Shown here: in pieces, positions 1-9,766 of the stretch
Layout: each line of letters opens with the position of its first letter
Position numbering within the stretch: position 1 is the stretch's first letter
NCBI RefSeq assembly: GCF_032163395.1
Contig: NZ_CP119970.1
Coordinates: forward strand, 165,062 to 229,061
Direction of reading: 5' to 3'
Length of the DNA: 64,000 nucleotides
Source: Gloeocapsopsis dulcis
GTDB lineage: Bacteria > Cyanobacteriota > Cyanobacteriia > Cyanobacteriales > Chroococcidiopsidaceae
The notes under the pieces: generated by a model
The model's database searches: none
What the model was told of the DNA's origin: nothing
Seen by the model: only the letters and a program-made list of their open reading frames with translations
Made by a program: the position numbers and the translations under genes

Positions 1-161
1 ACTGCAATCGCATCATGGGCTGAACGTCCCGGTCTGTAACCGGATGAATCTTCGTCAAAAACTGGTTCCAGTATTGGTTCGAGCATCATCTTCACTACCG
101 TTTGCGCAATCCTGGATTCTGTCGCAAGAATTTTTAATGATGAATGATCGGCATTATTCAT
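1..161 (-). pseudogene. Group II intron reverse transcriptase/maturase fragment (window edge)
   Basis: On the minus strand an open frame from ATG at 161 runs off the left edge. It reads through RIAQTVVKMMLEPILEPVF and then GYRPGRSAHDAI, the conserved start of the RT palm domain in group II intron (LtrA-type) proteins. These proteins splice and mobilise group II introns. The first nine or so residues do not match the family and the usual N-terminal about 60-100 residues are absent, so the copy is 5'-truncated. Whether the rest is intact lies outside the window. Confidence 0.75.
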
Positions 162-423
162 ATTGTTTTATGCAGCAATTTCAAAGATTGATTCAATAAA
201 CCTTGCTTGAGATACACTGTCCCCTCGACTCAGATCTTGCACCAAGTCTCAAAAGATGGGAGAAAAGCGATTATCTTAAATGTCAAGCATGTAGTGAGAT
301 TGCAAAATATCATAGACATGTCACTGGATGAAAAGAACTCAGCACAACCTATCAACCTTTAAATCGATGCAAGAGCCTTGACGAACAGATACAGATAGCT
401 AAATGTTAAAGACAGCTTAACCG
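162..423. other. Non-coding flank downstream of IS110 transposase
   Basis: No gene is seen. The stretch lies between the RT fragment and the 3' end of the IS110 transposase and may include the IS110 end. It contains TCAGATCTTGCACC (230-243), found again at 37065-37078 beside the second IS110 copy. No terminal inverted repeat is visible, as expected for this family. Confidence 0.4.
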
Positions 424-1576
<1,153 letters not shown>

Positions 1577-2299
1577 TTGAATGCAAGAACGATGTCAACC
1601 ATCCTTGCCCACGCCCAAGGGTTAGTTTACACTCTGCTGGGTTTGATGCCGAGTCACTACCAACGAGATAGCCTGCAAGCAATATTGGGTTTATTTCTAC
1701 AAGCGCAGGGGCATCCTCTGCCGCAGCAGTGTCAAGCAAAATCTGCCAGCGCAGGAAGTCGGTTTCTCAACGTCTATCCTTGGTCAACTCGTGGTTTGAT
1801 TCGGGAAAGTCGCCGAATTGTCATCCAGCAAATCTTATCCCAGCCAAGAGTAGGGCGCAGACTGACACTACAGGTAATTATCGATCTCACCACAATAGAA
1901 AAACGCGGTAAGTTTAGCGGACTCAATGGACTGGTACGAGTGTATCATGGCAAGCGCGGATTACACTTAGTGGTAGCGTATTTAGTCGTGGGGCAGTGGC
2001 GTGTTCCTTGGAGTTTTCGCGTCTACCGAGGCAAAAACACACCTTCACCTGCACAATTAGGATTAAAGCTAGTGCGCGGCTTACCCAAAGTACTCACCAA
2101 ACACTTTCAAGTTTTAATTCTCGTTGATACTGCTTTTGGCAGCATCGAGTTTTTAACGGCAATTCGCAAACTAAAATTTCATGCCATTGCTGGAGTCCGG
2201 TATGATCGTCAGCTACAAGATGGGCGCAGCTTGAGACAATTACACAAACGAGGACAACAGGTGCGACTAGTAGTGCACCAACTTAATTTTGACAAGTAA
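1577..2299 (+). pseudogene. IS4-like DDE transposase, truncated
   Basis: A 240-aa frame covers the N-terminal and central part of a DDE transposase. The first catalytic Asp lies in VIIDLTTIEKRGKF and the second in LILVDTAFGS. The C-terminal third with the catalytic Glu is missing: the frame stops where the IS630 copy begins (about 2300). A second, shorter remnant of the same family lies at 26025-26590 (shared LTTLEKR and RGLHLVVVYLV blocks). The IS110 sits immediately upstream, so this copy is bounded by other elements on both sides and cannot be functional. Confidence 0.75.
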
Positions 2300-2340
2300 A
2301 AAGTTGTTTGAGAGTATGAGAAAAATGCCCTCAAAAAGCC

Positions 2341-3592
2341 ATGCTAGTTAAATATGCAGTTAAATTAACTGAAGAAGAACGTGACGAGCTACTCAACTTA
2401 ACTAAAAAAGGCAAAAATTCCTCGCGTGTATTTAAACGCTCACAGATTCTATTGTTAGCCGATGAAGGTTATCAGGATCAGGAAATTGCAGACATCTTGA
2501 AAGTAGGAGAGTCAACTATTCACCGCACTAGGCAAAGATATGTCGAACAAGGAGTCGGTTTAGCCTTAGGGGAACGTCCTCGTCCAGGAAGACCAGGAAA
2601 ACTTAGCCCTCAAGCTGAAGCTCTGCTGATAGCGAAGGCTTGTTCTGACCCACCAGAGGGACGCAATTGTTGGACTATGCAATTGTTGGCTAACTCTTGA
2701 GTAACTCTTGATGTAGTAGAGAGCATTTCTGATGAAACAGTTCGCATGACACTGAAAAAAACAAAATCAAACCTAGGCTCAAACAACAATGGTGCATTCC
2801 ACAAATAGATGCAGAATATGTGTATCGGATGGAAGACTTATTGTATTTATATGCTGAACCTGTTCACCCCTTTGACCCAATAGTATGTTTTGATGAAAGA
2901 CCCTACCAATTATTAGCTGATGTCAAAGAACCTTTCCTAGTAAAACCAGGTATGTGTATCGGATGGAAGACTTATTGTATTTATATGCTGAACCTGTTCA
3001 CCCCTTTGACCCAATAGTATGTTTTGATGAAAGACCCTACCAATTATTAGCTGATGTCAAAGAACCTTTCCTAGTAAAACCAGGACAGCCAGTCCGGGTT
3101 GACTATGAATACTCACGCCAAGGAACTGGAAACTTATTCATCTATTATGCTTTGCACTATGGCTGGCGGCACGTCGAAGTCACTCCCACCCGCACTAAAC
3201 AAGACTTCGCCTATCAGATGAAGGCAATGGTTGATCTCCATTTTCCTAGAGCTTACAAGATTCGAGTTGTTTTAGACAATCTCAACACTCATCATCCCTC
3301 TGCTTTGGATGCGACCTTCCCCCCAACCGAAGCTAGAAGAATTCTTGAGCGTTTAGAATTTCATTACACCCCTAAGCATGGTAGCTGGTTAAACCAAGTT
3401 GAGATTGAAATCTCAGTTTTATCTCGTCAATGCTTAGAACGACGCATTCCTGATGTTGAAACTTTACGCCAAGAAATTGCCGCCTGGCAGCAACAACGTA
3501 ATCAACAAAAAGCTAAGATTGATTGGCGCTTTGCTGCTACTGATGCCAGAGCGAAATTTCAACGTTCATATCCTCCTACTTCTCTGTCATAA
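2341..3592 (+). pseudogene. IS630 family transposase, disrupted copy
   Basis: This is the remnant of a two-frame IS630 (Tc1/mariner-like) transposase. Residues 1-119 give the HTH region (KVGESTIHRTRQRYVEQG) and end at an in-frame TGA (2698-2700). After it the frame continues as VTLDVVESISDETVRMTLKK to an A7C slippery run, the usual -1 frameshift site. The DDE_3 domain follows at 2954-3592, with CFDE, VVLDNLNTHH and HGSWLNQVEIEIS carrying the three acidic residues. A 134-bp tandem duplication (2817-3084) breaks the frame a second time. The nonsense codon and the duplication make it inactive. Confidence 0.85.
2817..3084 (+). repeat. 134-bp exact tandem duplication inside IS630
   Basis: The unit 2817-2950 is repeated directly at 2951-3084; both begin TATGTGTATCGGATGG and end GTAAAACCAGG. 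Because 134 is not a multiple of three, it shifts the transposase frame. There is no flanking repeat longer than a few bases, which suggests a recent slippage or unequal-exchange event. Confidence 0.95.
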
Positions 3593-3604
3593 CTTTCGTG
3601 GTGG

Positions 3605-3792
3605 ACTACTAGTTCTGGTGCATATTTCAACACCCATCGGTTAATCGTCGGGTGATCCACCTCTACCCCTCGTTCCTGCATCATCTCCTCTAAATCTCGG
3701 TAGCTGAGAGAGTAACGGCAATACCAGCGAACATTGAGCAGGATGATTTCGGGCAAAAAGTGCCGCCACTTAAACAGAGTCTGAGTAGACAT
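3605..3792 (-). pseudogene. IS6 family transposase, N-terminal fragment
   Basis: On the minus strand, MSTQTLFKWRHFLPEIILL followed by VRWYCRYSLSYRDLEEMM and INRWVLKYAPEL is the N-terminus of an IS6/IS240-type transposase (HTH before the DDE core). After APEL the match stops at the 3' side of the IS630 copy, so the catalytic domain is lost. The terminal repeat TTTTTGCAACACAACC lies on its outer side at 3842-3857, identical to the ends of the other IS6 copies in this window. Confidence 0.85.
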
Positions 3793-3841
3793 CAGAGGCG
3801 CAGAAGGCAAGGTTTGGACTATTTACCTTACCACCCACTAG

Positions 3842-3857
3842 TTTTTGCAACACAACC
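3842..3857. repeat. IS6 terminal inverted repeat
   Basis: TTTTTGCAACACAACC marks the end of the truncated IS6 copy. The same 16-mer or its complement recurs at 13135, 14607, 18646, 41894 and 42165, and with one mismatch at 41076. It abuts the truncated P450 frame directly. Confidence 0.85.
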
Positions 3858-4022
3858 CTAAGATAGTAGGCGTCCTAGTATATTAGTTCTAACGATATTG
3901 CCATATTTGTCGTGGCGCTTTTTTGCAAATTGGGGATCGCGTAGCAAGCTTAGCATTTCTCCAATTACAGGGAAACTGAAATTTCCTGGAGGTAATGGCG
4001 CAAGGAGTCGATTGTAAGGCAT
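3858..4022 (-). pseudogene. Cytochrome P450 (CYP120-like) N-terminal stub
   Basis: This short minus-strand frame, 54 residues from ATG at 4022, contains LPPGNFSFPVIGEMLSLL and FAKKRHDKYGNIVRTNILGR. That is the proline-rich hinge and first helices typical of the start of cyanobacterial CYP120-type P450s. The match ends at the IS6 terminal repeat, so the haem-binding part has been removed and no enzyme can be made. The start codon lies 2 nt after the stop of the ParB-like gene, as if they once formed one transcription unit. The family call rests on motif recall only. Confidence 0.65.
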
Positions 4023-4024
4023 AC

Positions 4025-5152
4025 TCAAGTATTATCAGAATTGATTTTGTAATATTCTTCCATAAAGGAAAGGAACTTGTCTTCCAAGTCGGTTAAGTAA
4101 GTTTGTCTTCCTAATGATTCGAGCATTGTGTAAGCCGCGCGGTCGAGTAATCCAATATCTCGCAATCGCCGAATGCGTTTGAGAGTCTGAGGAAGTTGAC
4201 GCCGCGCATCAAGTTCCTCAAGTGGTTGAAGGTTTTCTGGTTTCACAAGTATTGTTGCGTCGTGAACTTCAACGGTTATTGTAAAGTCATTTATGCTCTT
4301 AGCGATCGCCCAGCAGCTATTATATTTGCGCTCTGCTCCCTCTAAGCGAGACAGAGTAAAGACATCTCCAATTTTACAGAACTCGTCCCCCTGAACTAAC
4401 GGTTTTGCTTTAAGCTTTTCGACAATGCTTTTAACAATGCGGCTAGAAGGAACTTTGCCATCTGCAAGTTCTACTGCTTTGTACCAAATTTCTCTCTGCT
4501 CAACTGGTTCCAGTTGCGTCAAGGGTCTTACTTGGCGCTCTGATGTTGGTAAAATTTGCGCGATGTTCATCTCTGAACTTTTTTGTGCGCCATTGGCGCA
4601 CAAATTCTCTACTACTGATGCAGCATTTATCAGTTGGTAAGAGTGGCGACGATGATATCCAAACCGCTCTTGACAATATTCCTCAAAAGTTTTGTGCGTA
4701 CTGCGATACAGGCGTTTATCTCGTAATTCCCTTAACGCTGCACCCGCTTCGTAAAATGCTCTCTCAACTTTTAACTCTAGTCGATGGCGCTCTAAGGCTT
4801 CTTCTTCAGTCAGTCCGTCTTCTACCAAAACTTCAATATTTGAAGAGAGTGCGTCGCAACAGGGGTTACTAATAGGACAATCTAGGAGGACTAGTGGTTG
4901 GTTTGCGCCGTCAATGACTTCCAAGTCAAGCGGGTTGCACGAACGTATTTTGGAAGTCTCGCGATCGCTATCGAAATCCACCCACACTTCGGGTAAAGCA
5001 AACCCTAGATTGATTTGTTGAAAACTACCTTGCTCGCCTGTTAGTCGATGCACAACGCGATCGCCTTTTCTTAACCTTTTTGCCGCAACTAAACGAGCTT
5101 CATAGGTATCAGTACTGTTATCAGCACGAGATTTGGATTTAATTTTAGGCAT
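4025..5152 (-). CDS. ParB/plasmid-maintenance-like protein
   Basis: A 375-aa protein of a kind found next to Rep-like genes on cyanobacterial plasmids. Residues about 30-75 (KRLRKGDRVVHRLTGEQGSF) resemble a small SH3-like, DNA- or RNA-binding beta domain. Residues about 120-190 are charged and helical and include YRSTHKTFEEYCQERFGYHR followed by an HTH-like QLINAASVV. Residues about 205-230 (ERQVRPLTQLEPVEQREIW) are the ParB/KorB-like helical motif. No ParB CTPase motif is visible, so partition or copy-number control is inferred from context. The gene begins 36 nt after the stop of the Rep-like C-terminal fragment on the same strand, suggesting an operon now decapitated by the IS5 insertion. 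Confidence 0.6.
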   Translation of the reverse strand: MPKIKSKSRADNSTDTYEARLVAAKRLRKGDRVVHRLTGEQGSFQQINLGFALPEVWVDFDSDRETSKIRSCNPLDLEVIDGANQPLVLLDCPISNPCCDALSSNIEVLVEDGLTEEEALERHRLELKVERAFYEAGAALRELRDKRLYRSTHKTFEEYCQERFGYHRRHSYQLINAASVVENLCANGAQKSSEMNIAQILPTSERQVRPLTQLEPVEQREIWYKAVELADGKVPSSRIVKSIVEKLKAKPLVQGDEFCKIGDVFTLSRLEGAERKYNSCWAIAKSINDFTITVEVHDATILVKPENLQPLEELDARRQLPQTLKRIRRLRDIGLLDRAAYTMLESLGRQTYLTDLEDKFLSFMEEYYKINSDNT

Positions 5153-5188
5153 GATAACTTAAGGTTGTATTTATTTTCGACTCAATCT

Positions 5189-6220
5189 CTAAGCTGCATT
5201 TGACTCAAGGTAAATAGTTTGAGCGATTGCCTCGATTTCTGACCAAGAGAGACTTCGCACTTCACTCCACAAACGCTGTACCCCATTGACGAAGTAGATT
5301 GCAATATCTCCATTACTGGAGTGCGAGTAAGACATCAAACGGCGGCGAGTCGCTTCATCTGCCCACTCCTTCCATCCACCTCCAGGTCTAGTAGGAGTTG
5401 GTTTTAGACCTTTTTTGACCGCAGAGATAAATAAACCTAGCCCTGGTTTATTCTTCCAAGTAGCCATAGCTTGCTTGAAGTAACCAAACGCATCCTCGAT
5501 ATTGTTGGGATGTTGTTCTAGAGCAGCAGTTAGGTTGGGATTAATGCGCAAACTCTTAATAGGTTCATTAACAAGTCGTGCTAATTCTTCCCACGGTATA
5601 AGCGCTACAAAAAATGTAGCGCTCGAGGTTTTGCAGCGGACAGATGAAGATGTTGAAGATGGGTGTACTGCTTGTGCGAGTAAAACTTTTGTTTCTTCAA
5701 CCAGCGATCGAAAAATGGGGACAAGCGTACTTTGCACTAACCCAGTGAGGTGTTCGGTTAGCAATTGCGTTTGGCTAGTAGTTCCTACTCGCTCAGCTTT
5801 CTCCACTCCCTCACTAACAGACACACTGTGAGGGGTTAGGGGAGAATAACTTACTTTATTAGGAATACTTTCATTGGGAATACCTTCGTCTCTCGAATTT
5901 AGTAGAGGTGGGGGTATTAGCTCTGATAGTACTCCTCGATTACTTTGAGTAGGGGTGTTATTTTTACCAGGGGTATTATTTTGAGTAGGGGTAAGTGCTT
6001 TCTCTTGAAAACTTTGCTCAACACGGGGAACCCGCGCACGCAAGTTTTCGCTGCGTAATTCGGATAAACGTTCAGGTACTACCCACTCGGATTGAGGTTT
6101 TGGGCGATACAGTGTAGTACGTCCAGGACGCTCAATGCTTTCAATAAGTCCAGCCGCCGCGAGTAATTGCAAAGCTTTTCTTACCCGATTATTAGTCATG
6201 CCACAAGAGTCTGCCATCTT
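5189..6220 (-). pseudogene. Plasmid Rep-like winged-helix protein, C-terminal part (separated by IS5)
   Basis: This minus-strand frame starts with a Lys codon at the IS5 edge and reads MADSCGMTNNRVRKALQLL, the end of a winged-helix domain. A low-complexity Ser/Thr/Asn/Pro linker follows, then a conserved C-terminal block with TWKNKPGLGLFISAVKKG and GGGWKEWADEATRRRL. The paralogue at 62930 has the same blocks in one uninterrupted frame. The missing N-terminus lies at 8058-8212 on the opposite strand. Joining them across the IS5 target gives GVPK-MADSCGM, matching SVPNMAAACHI in the paralogue. The protein is probably a replication initiator or accessory factor; its exact role is unknown. Confidence 0.8.
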
Positions 6221-6293
6221 GAGCTTATCCCACTAATATCAAAATCTGAGCTAGAATCAGCACAAAGCTGAAACAGAACAAACAGAAGACAAA

Positions 6294-6644
6294 ATGGCAG
6301 GTAGGTTTGAGGGATTGAGCGATTTGGAATGGAAGTTGTTTGAAGACTTACTACCTCAATGCCCAGAGAACAGAGGGCGTGGAATGCCGCACGTACCATT
6401 TCGTAAGGTATTGAATACCCAGCTATACGTACTAATTACTGGTTGCCGATGGTGTGATATACCACGAGGGGAGCAATGGGCATCAAAAAGTTCTGCCCAT
6501 CGATGGTTGAAGCGATGGTATGAAGATGGGACACTAGAAAAACTCAAACAACGCCTACTAGCAATGGCAGAGGAAAAAGGCATGATTAACTGGGAATATG
6601 GGGCGGTTGACGGCTCTTTTTCCCCCTGGCAAAGGTGGCGGTGA
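6294..6644 (+). CDS. IS5 family transposase, OrfA (copy A)
   Basis: A 116-aa N-terminal half of the transposase (DUF4096-type). It contains LSDLEWKLFEDLLPQ, the GCRWCDIPRG block, and ends with the first catalytic Asp in GAVDGSF. It overlaps OrfB, which is in the +1 frame. The run TTTTTCCCCC in the overlap (about 6617-6626) is a likely frameshift site producing the fused OrfAB enzyme. Copy B encodes the identical protein. Confidence 0.88.
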   Translation: MAGRFEGLSDLEWKLFEDLLPQCPENRGRGMPHVPFRKVLNTQLYVLITGCRWCDIPRGEQWASKSSAHRWLKRWYEDGTLEKLKQRLLAMAEEKGMINWEYGAVDGSFSPWQRWR

Positions 6645-7110
6645 GGGTATAAGCTACGGTTACAAAGGCAAGGGGATACTGAACCACAGTATTACAGATG
6701 CTAACGGTATGCCAGTAGTAGCAATTACTACTCCTGCCAATGGTGACGAAAGGCAGCAAGTACTACCAATGCTGGCTCAGATCCAACTAGCAACAGGCAA
6801 ACGAGGCAATCCTAAACGCCGCCCCAAAGTGCTGGCTGCTGACAAAGGATACGATGCTAAATGGTTGCGTCAGCGACTCCGAACTAAAGGCATCCGACCA
6901 CAAATCAAAAAACGGCAGCTCAGAGGCAAAAAAACCAAGGGCAGACCTATCAAGAAAATTGTCCCCCGCTATCAGCAGGAGCGTTCTTTCTCGTGGTTTC
7001 AACGCAAGTATAGACGGCTCGTTGTTCGATGGGAACGCCTGAAAGTGTATTTTGATGCTTTTCTCATCCTCGCCTGTTGCTACATCTGGTTTCCGAAGTT
7101 AGTGGGATAG
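6598..7110 (+). CDS. IS5 family transposase, OrfB (copy A)
   Basis: A 170-aa C-terminal half with the DDE_Tnp_1 core. GKGGGEGISYGYKGKG follows the shift point, the second Asp is in VLAADKGYDAKWLR, and the end is FSWFQRKYRRLVVRWERL. The annotated ATG is probably not the real start, because the protein is expected to be made by frameshifting from OrfA. The stop codon lies at the terminal repeat, as in other compact IS5 members. Confidence 0.88.
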   Translation: MGRLTALFPPGKGGGEGISYGYKGKGILNHSITDANGMPVVAITTPANGDERQQVLPMLAQIQLATGKRGNPKRRPKVLAADKGYDAKWLRQRLRTKGIRPQIKKRQLRGKKTKGRPIKKIVPRYQQERSFSWFQRKYRRLVVRWERLKVYFDAFLILACCYIWFPKLVG

Positions 7111-7114
7111 GTTC

Positions 7115-8057
7115 ATAATATGCTAGCCACAGTAGACACTCAAACTCAAATGATGGAGCAACTTCAATACTTCATTCACAACTTAGTTGAACTGTGCGAT
7201 CGCTCTTGGTTTTTGTCAGCTAATTATTGCGGAGGCACAGGACGCAATCGCTGCCATGTTAATCAGAAATTCCATAGTGCTGCTCCTTTCACTAGGGGTT
7301 AGGAGCGAGGAGCAAGGGGTTAGTGACCCACGTTTAAAAATGTGGGATTGGAGTAAAGACGTTTTATGTCTCCCAAATTGCGATCTTGACATAATTATTT
7401 ACTTGTCTTTGTGGGCTTTATACCCACAACTGAAGTTTTTTTCTCTCGCTCCTCGCTCCTCGCTCCTCGCCCCTTTTCTGTAAGTTTTTATGATAATATG
7501 CGATGAAAGAAGATAAATTAACTTCTTTTTTTATTTTTGGTTTAATCTACTATCTGCTTTGTTGCAAAATGGTTGCGGAGCAATCAGAATGTATAGATCT
7601 AAGCTCAGCATCTTGAACTTGACGCCAAAACAAGCGTGCCAGATCTGTGCCTTGTATTTTACATTGCACAATATGACAGAGCTTTTCTCTAGAGAAGCAA
7701 ATTACTTCCTTAGAAATATGCTAGCCTCCCGAAAGTTTATCGGGTATAATGTCTTCAAATTAAATAGAAGCTCCGTTAGGTAGTGAGGTCTGTTCCCAGC
7801 AGACTGATTCACCACCGGAGGCCCCCGACCCTTAACCTTAACCACCAGGAGGTCAGAAGCATGATGCTTTATATGGTATTGTGCAGTATTTCTGTGCTGT
7901 TTGTCAATCAAAATCTCAAAAGTCCTATCGTTGAAGCAGAATTTGATAGCTATAAATATTTTTTGGGTTTGTTCCTTGACTCAAATCTTACTCAACAAAA
8001 CAACAGCGCTGTAATCAAAAGCTTTAACACTTGTAACTTTCCTGAAGAGGCAGCGCT
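7115..8057. other. Inverted segment between IS5 copies: non-coding leader of the Rep-like gene
   Basis: No convincing gene is seen in this 943 bp. It holds hairpins (CCCACGTTTAAAAATGTGGG at 7328-7347; GTGGGCTTTATACCCAC near 7412) and a CTCGCTC-rich tract near 7445-7472, possible debris of a small IS605-like or MITE sequence. Near 7858-7893 lies GCATGATGCTTTATATGG followed by TATTGTGCA. A similar block occurs upstream of the second Rep-like gene (near 61827). This suggests a conserved control or origin-proximal region. Confidence 0.5.
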
Positions 8058-8212
8058 ATGAACGAAACTGCTATCAAGGAAAAATACGAGTTGCGCTTGT
8101 TCGTACCGAGTGACTTAGACGATTACGGACTCGACCCATTTGAGTTTCGCATCTATGCCCGAATAGTACGTCGTGCTGGGAAGGATGGCTTTTCAAGAGA
8201 AGGCGTTCCTAA
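8058..8212 (+). pseudogene. Plasmid Rep-like protein, N-terminal part (cut by IS5 copy B)
   Basis: This starts at ATG 8058, after GAAGAGGCAGCGCT, and encodes MNETAIKEKYELRLFVPSDL with PFEFRIYARIVRRAGKDG. It is almost identical to the start of the intact paralogue at 62930. After GVP-K it runs into the IS5 terminal repeat and stops. The rest of the gene is at 5189-6220 on the other strand. The split is explained by insertion of one IS5 followed by inversion of 7115-8212 between two IS5 copies. Confidence 0.85.
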
Positions 8213-8216
8213 GAAC

Positions 8217-8729
8217 CTATCCCACTAACTTCGGAAACCAGATGTAGCAACAGGCGAGGATGAGAAAAGCATCAAAATACACTTTCAGGCGTTCCCATCG
8301 AACAACGAGCCGTCTATACTTGCGTTGAAACCACGAGAAAGAACGCTCCTGCTGATAGCGGGGGACAATTTTCTTGATAGGTCTGCCCTTGGTTTTTTTG
8401 CCTCTGAGCTGCCGTTTTTTGATTTGTGGTCGGATGCCTTTAGTTCGGAGTCGCTGACGCAACCATTTAGCATCGTATCCTTTGTCAGCAGCCAGCACTT
8501 TGGGGCGGCGTTTAGGATTGCCTCGTTTGCCTGTTGCTAGTTGGATCTGAGCCAGCATTGGTAGTACTTGCTGCCTTTCGTCACCATTGGCAGGAGTAGT
8601 AATTGCTACTACTGGCATACCGTTAGCATCTGTAATACTGTGGTTCAGTATCCCCTTGCCTTTGTAACCGTAGCTTATACCCTCACCGCCACCTTTGCCA
8701 GGGGGAAAAAGAGCCGTCAACCGCCCCAT
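8217..8729 (-). CDS. IS5 family transposase, OrfB (copy B)
   Basis: Identical to the 170-aa OrfB of copy A, carrying the DDE core (VLAADKGYDAKWLR) and the C-terminal FSWFQRKYRRLV block. It is expected to be translated as a frameshift fusion with OrfA. Confidence 0.88.
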   Translation of the reverse strand: MGRLTALFPPGKGGGEGISYGYKGKGILNHSITDANGMPVVAITTPANGDERQQVLPMLAQIQLATGKRGNPKRRPKVLAADKGYDAKWLRQRLRTKGIRPQIKKRQLRGKKTKGRPIKKIVPRYQQERSFSWFQRKYRRLVVRWERLKVYFDAFLILACCYIWFPKLVG

Positions 8730-9033
8730 ATTCCCAGTTAATCATGCCTTTTTCCTCTGCCATTGCTAGTAGGCGTTGTTTGAGTTTTTCTAGTGTCCCA
8801 TCTTCATACCATCGCTTCAACCATCGATGGGCAGAACTTTTTGATGCCCATTGCTCCCCTCGTGGTATATCACACCATCGGCAACCAGTAATTAGTACGT
8901 ATAGCTGGGTATTCAATACCTTACGAAATGGTACGTGCGGCATTCCACGCCCTCTGTTCTCTGGGCATTGAGGTAGTAAGTCTTCAAACAACTTCCATTC
9001 CAAATCGCTCAATCCCTCAAACCTACCTGCCAT
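8683..9033 (-). CDS. IS5 family transposase, OrfA (copy B)
   Basis: Identical in sequence to the 116-aa OrfA of copy A. It contributes the N-terminal region up to the first catalytic Asp (GAVDGSF) and shares the T/C-run overlap with OrfB. The identity of both copies shows recent transposition or ongoing gene conversion. Confidence 0.88.
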   Translation of the reverse strand: MAGRFEGLSDLEWKLFEDLLPQCPENRGRGMPHVPFRKVLNTQLYVLITGCRWCDIPRGEQWASKSSAHRWLKRWYEDGTLEKLKQRLLAMAEEKGMINWEYGAVDGSFSPWQRWR

Positions 9034-9134
9034 TTTGTCTTCTGTTTGTTCTGTTTCAGCTTTGTGCTGATTCTAGCTCAGATTTTGATATTAGTGGGAT
9101 AAGCTCATTTACAGCAGTGTCACATTTCTAAGTT

Positions 9135-9377
9135 ATGCCATCTAAGCAAGTTCATGTTCGAGAATACACAGTAAGAGCACACGAGCGCGTCATTCATACC
9201 CGCGTATATAAGTTCATCTGTAAAAAATGTAACAAAGATGTTGAGCGCGAAACTTATGGTCCACGACCGTTGTACTGCGATCGCTGCCGACCAAGTATGA
9301 CTCGCACTGAGATAGCTAAGAAGAAGAAACCTAGACCAGTTCTCGTTAAGCAATTAAAGCGGCGTAACGTTAGCTAA
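9135..9377 (+). CDS. Small zinc-ribbon protein
   Basis: An 80-aa basic protein with two CxxC pairs, [13 protein letters not shown] and PLYCDRCRP, 15-20 residues apart, which should bind one zinc. The N-terminus ([20 protein letters not shown]) and the C-terminal Lys/Arg-rich tail ([16 protein letters not shown]) suggest nucleic-acid binding. The IS5 copy B end lies 28 bp upstream, so its original promoter has probably been lost or replaced. No function is known to me. The next small gene follows after about 70 bp on the same strand. Confidence 0.6.
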   Translation: MPSKQVHVREYTVRAHERVIHTRVYKFICKKCNKDVERETYGPRPLYCDRCRPSMTRTEIAKKKKPRPVLVKQLKRRNVS

Positions 9378-9446
9378 TATAGGAGGTGCGCTCCTAGCAT
9401 CAAATTTATCGTTATAGTAAAAACAACTTTGCTTCCACAACTAAAT

Positions 9447-9692
9447 ATGAACTCAAGCAAAATTATCAGAATTAACCAACCTATCAAGAAGCCAGTAGAA
9501 AAGCCTCATCTACCTGATTGGCAAGCTGCACAAGCAACAGAAGTTGAAATTGAGATTGACAAATTGGAGTTCGAGCAGCCGCACTCCATATCTGAAGTAA
9601 AACTAGAGTCCTTGGCACAAAGCTATCCAGAAGACTCAGTATATGGCAGTGGTTGGATTATAACTGAATTGTGCGAAGAGTTTAGCAAATGA
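9447..9692 (+). CDS. Small hypothetical acidic protein
   Basis: An 81-aa protein starting at ATG 9447; an in-frame TTG at 9429 would add six residues. The middle is acidic (ATEVEIEIDKLEFEQ). The C-terminus SVYGSGWIITELCEEFSK resembles a remnant at 43176-43265 reading SVYGSGWSITELREEL, so this is a small family present twice here. The shared YGSGWxITELxEE motif is its best handle. Function unknown. Confidence 0.5.
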   Translation: MNSSKIIRINQPIKKPVEKPHLPDWQAAQATEVEIEIDKLEFEQPHSISEVKLESLAQSYPEDSVYGSGWIITELCEEFSK

Positions 9693-9766
9693 TAGATTAT
9701 ACTAATACTCTCAAAGTATTAGTTAGGGAAACTTTTAAAGGTAAGAGTATATTTGTAAACTACTGC

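Larger units (their letters stand above)
6221..7114 (+). mobile_element. IS5 family element, copy A (894 bp)
   Basis: The element is bounded by imperfect inverted repeats GAGCTTATCCCACTAA (6221) and the complement of GAACCTATCCCACTAA (ending at 7114). Copy B (8213-9106) is the same length in opposite orientation with identical encoded proteins. The flanks TT (left) and AT (right) do not match each other. They do match the flanks of copy B crosswise, which shows the segment between the copies has been inverted. Confidence 0.92.
8213..9106 (-). mobile_element. IS5 family element, copy B (894 bp)
   Basis: This is the inverted twin of copy A, with the same terminal repeats and the same length. 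The left flank AA (8211-8212) pairs with the flank of copy A at 6219-6220 once the intervening segment is flipped back. The right flank AT (9107-9108) pairs with the inner flank of copy A (7115-7116). These are consistent with two original 2-bp target duplications. Confidence 0.92.

Noticed and set aside
7440..7475. CTCGCTCCTCGCTCCTCGC tract as a possible array
   Set aside because: Short low-complexity repetition without spacers; not a CRISPR.
7783..8061. 92-codon frame upstream of the Rep-like start
   Set aside because: It overlaps the Rep ribosome site and contains the block conserved as non-coding DNA upstream of the second copy.
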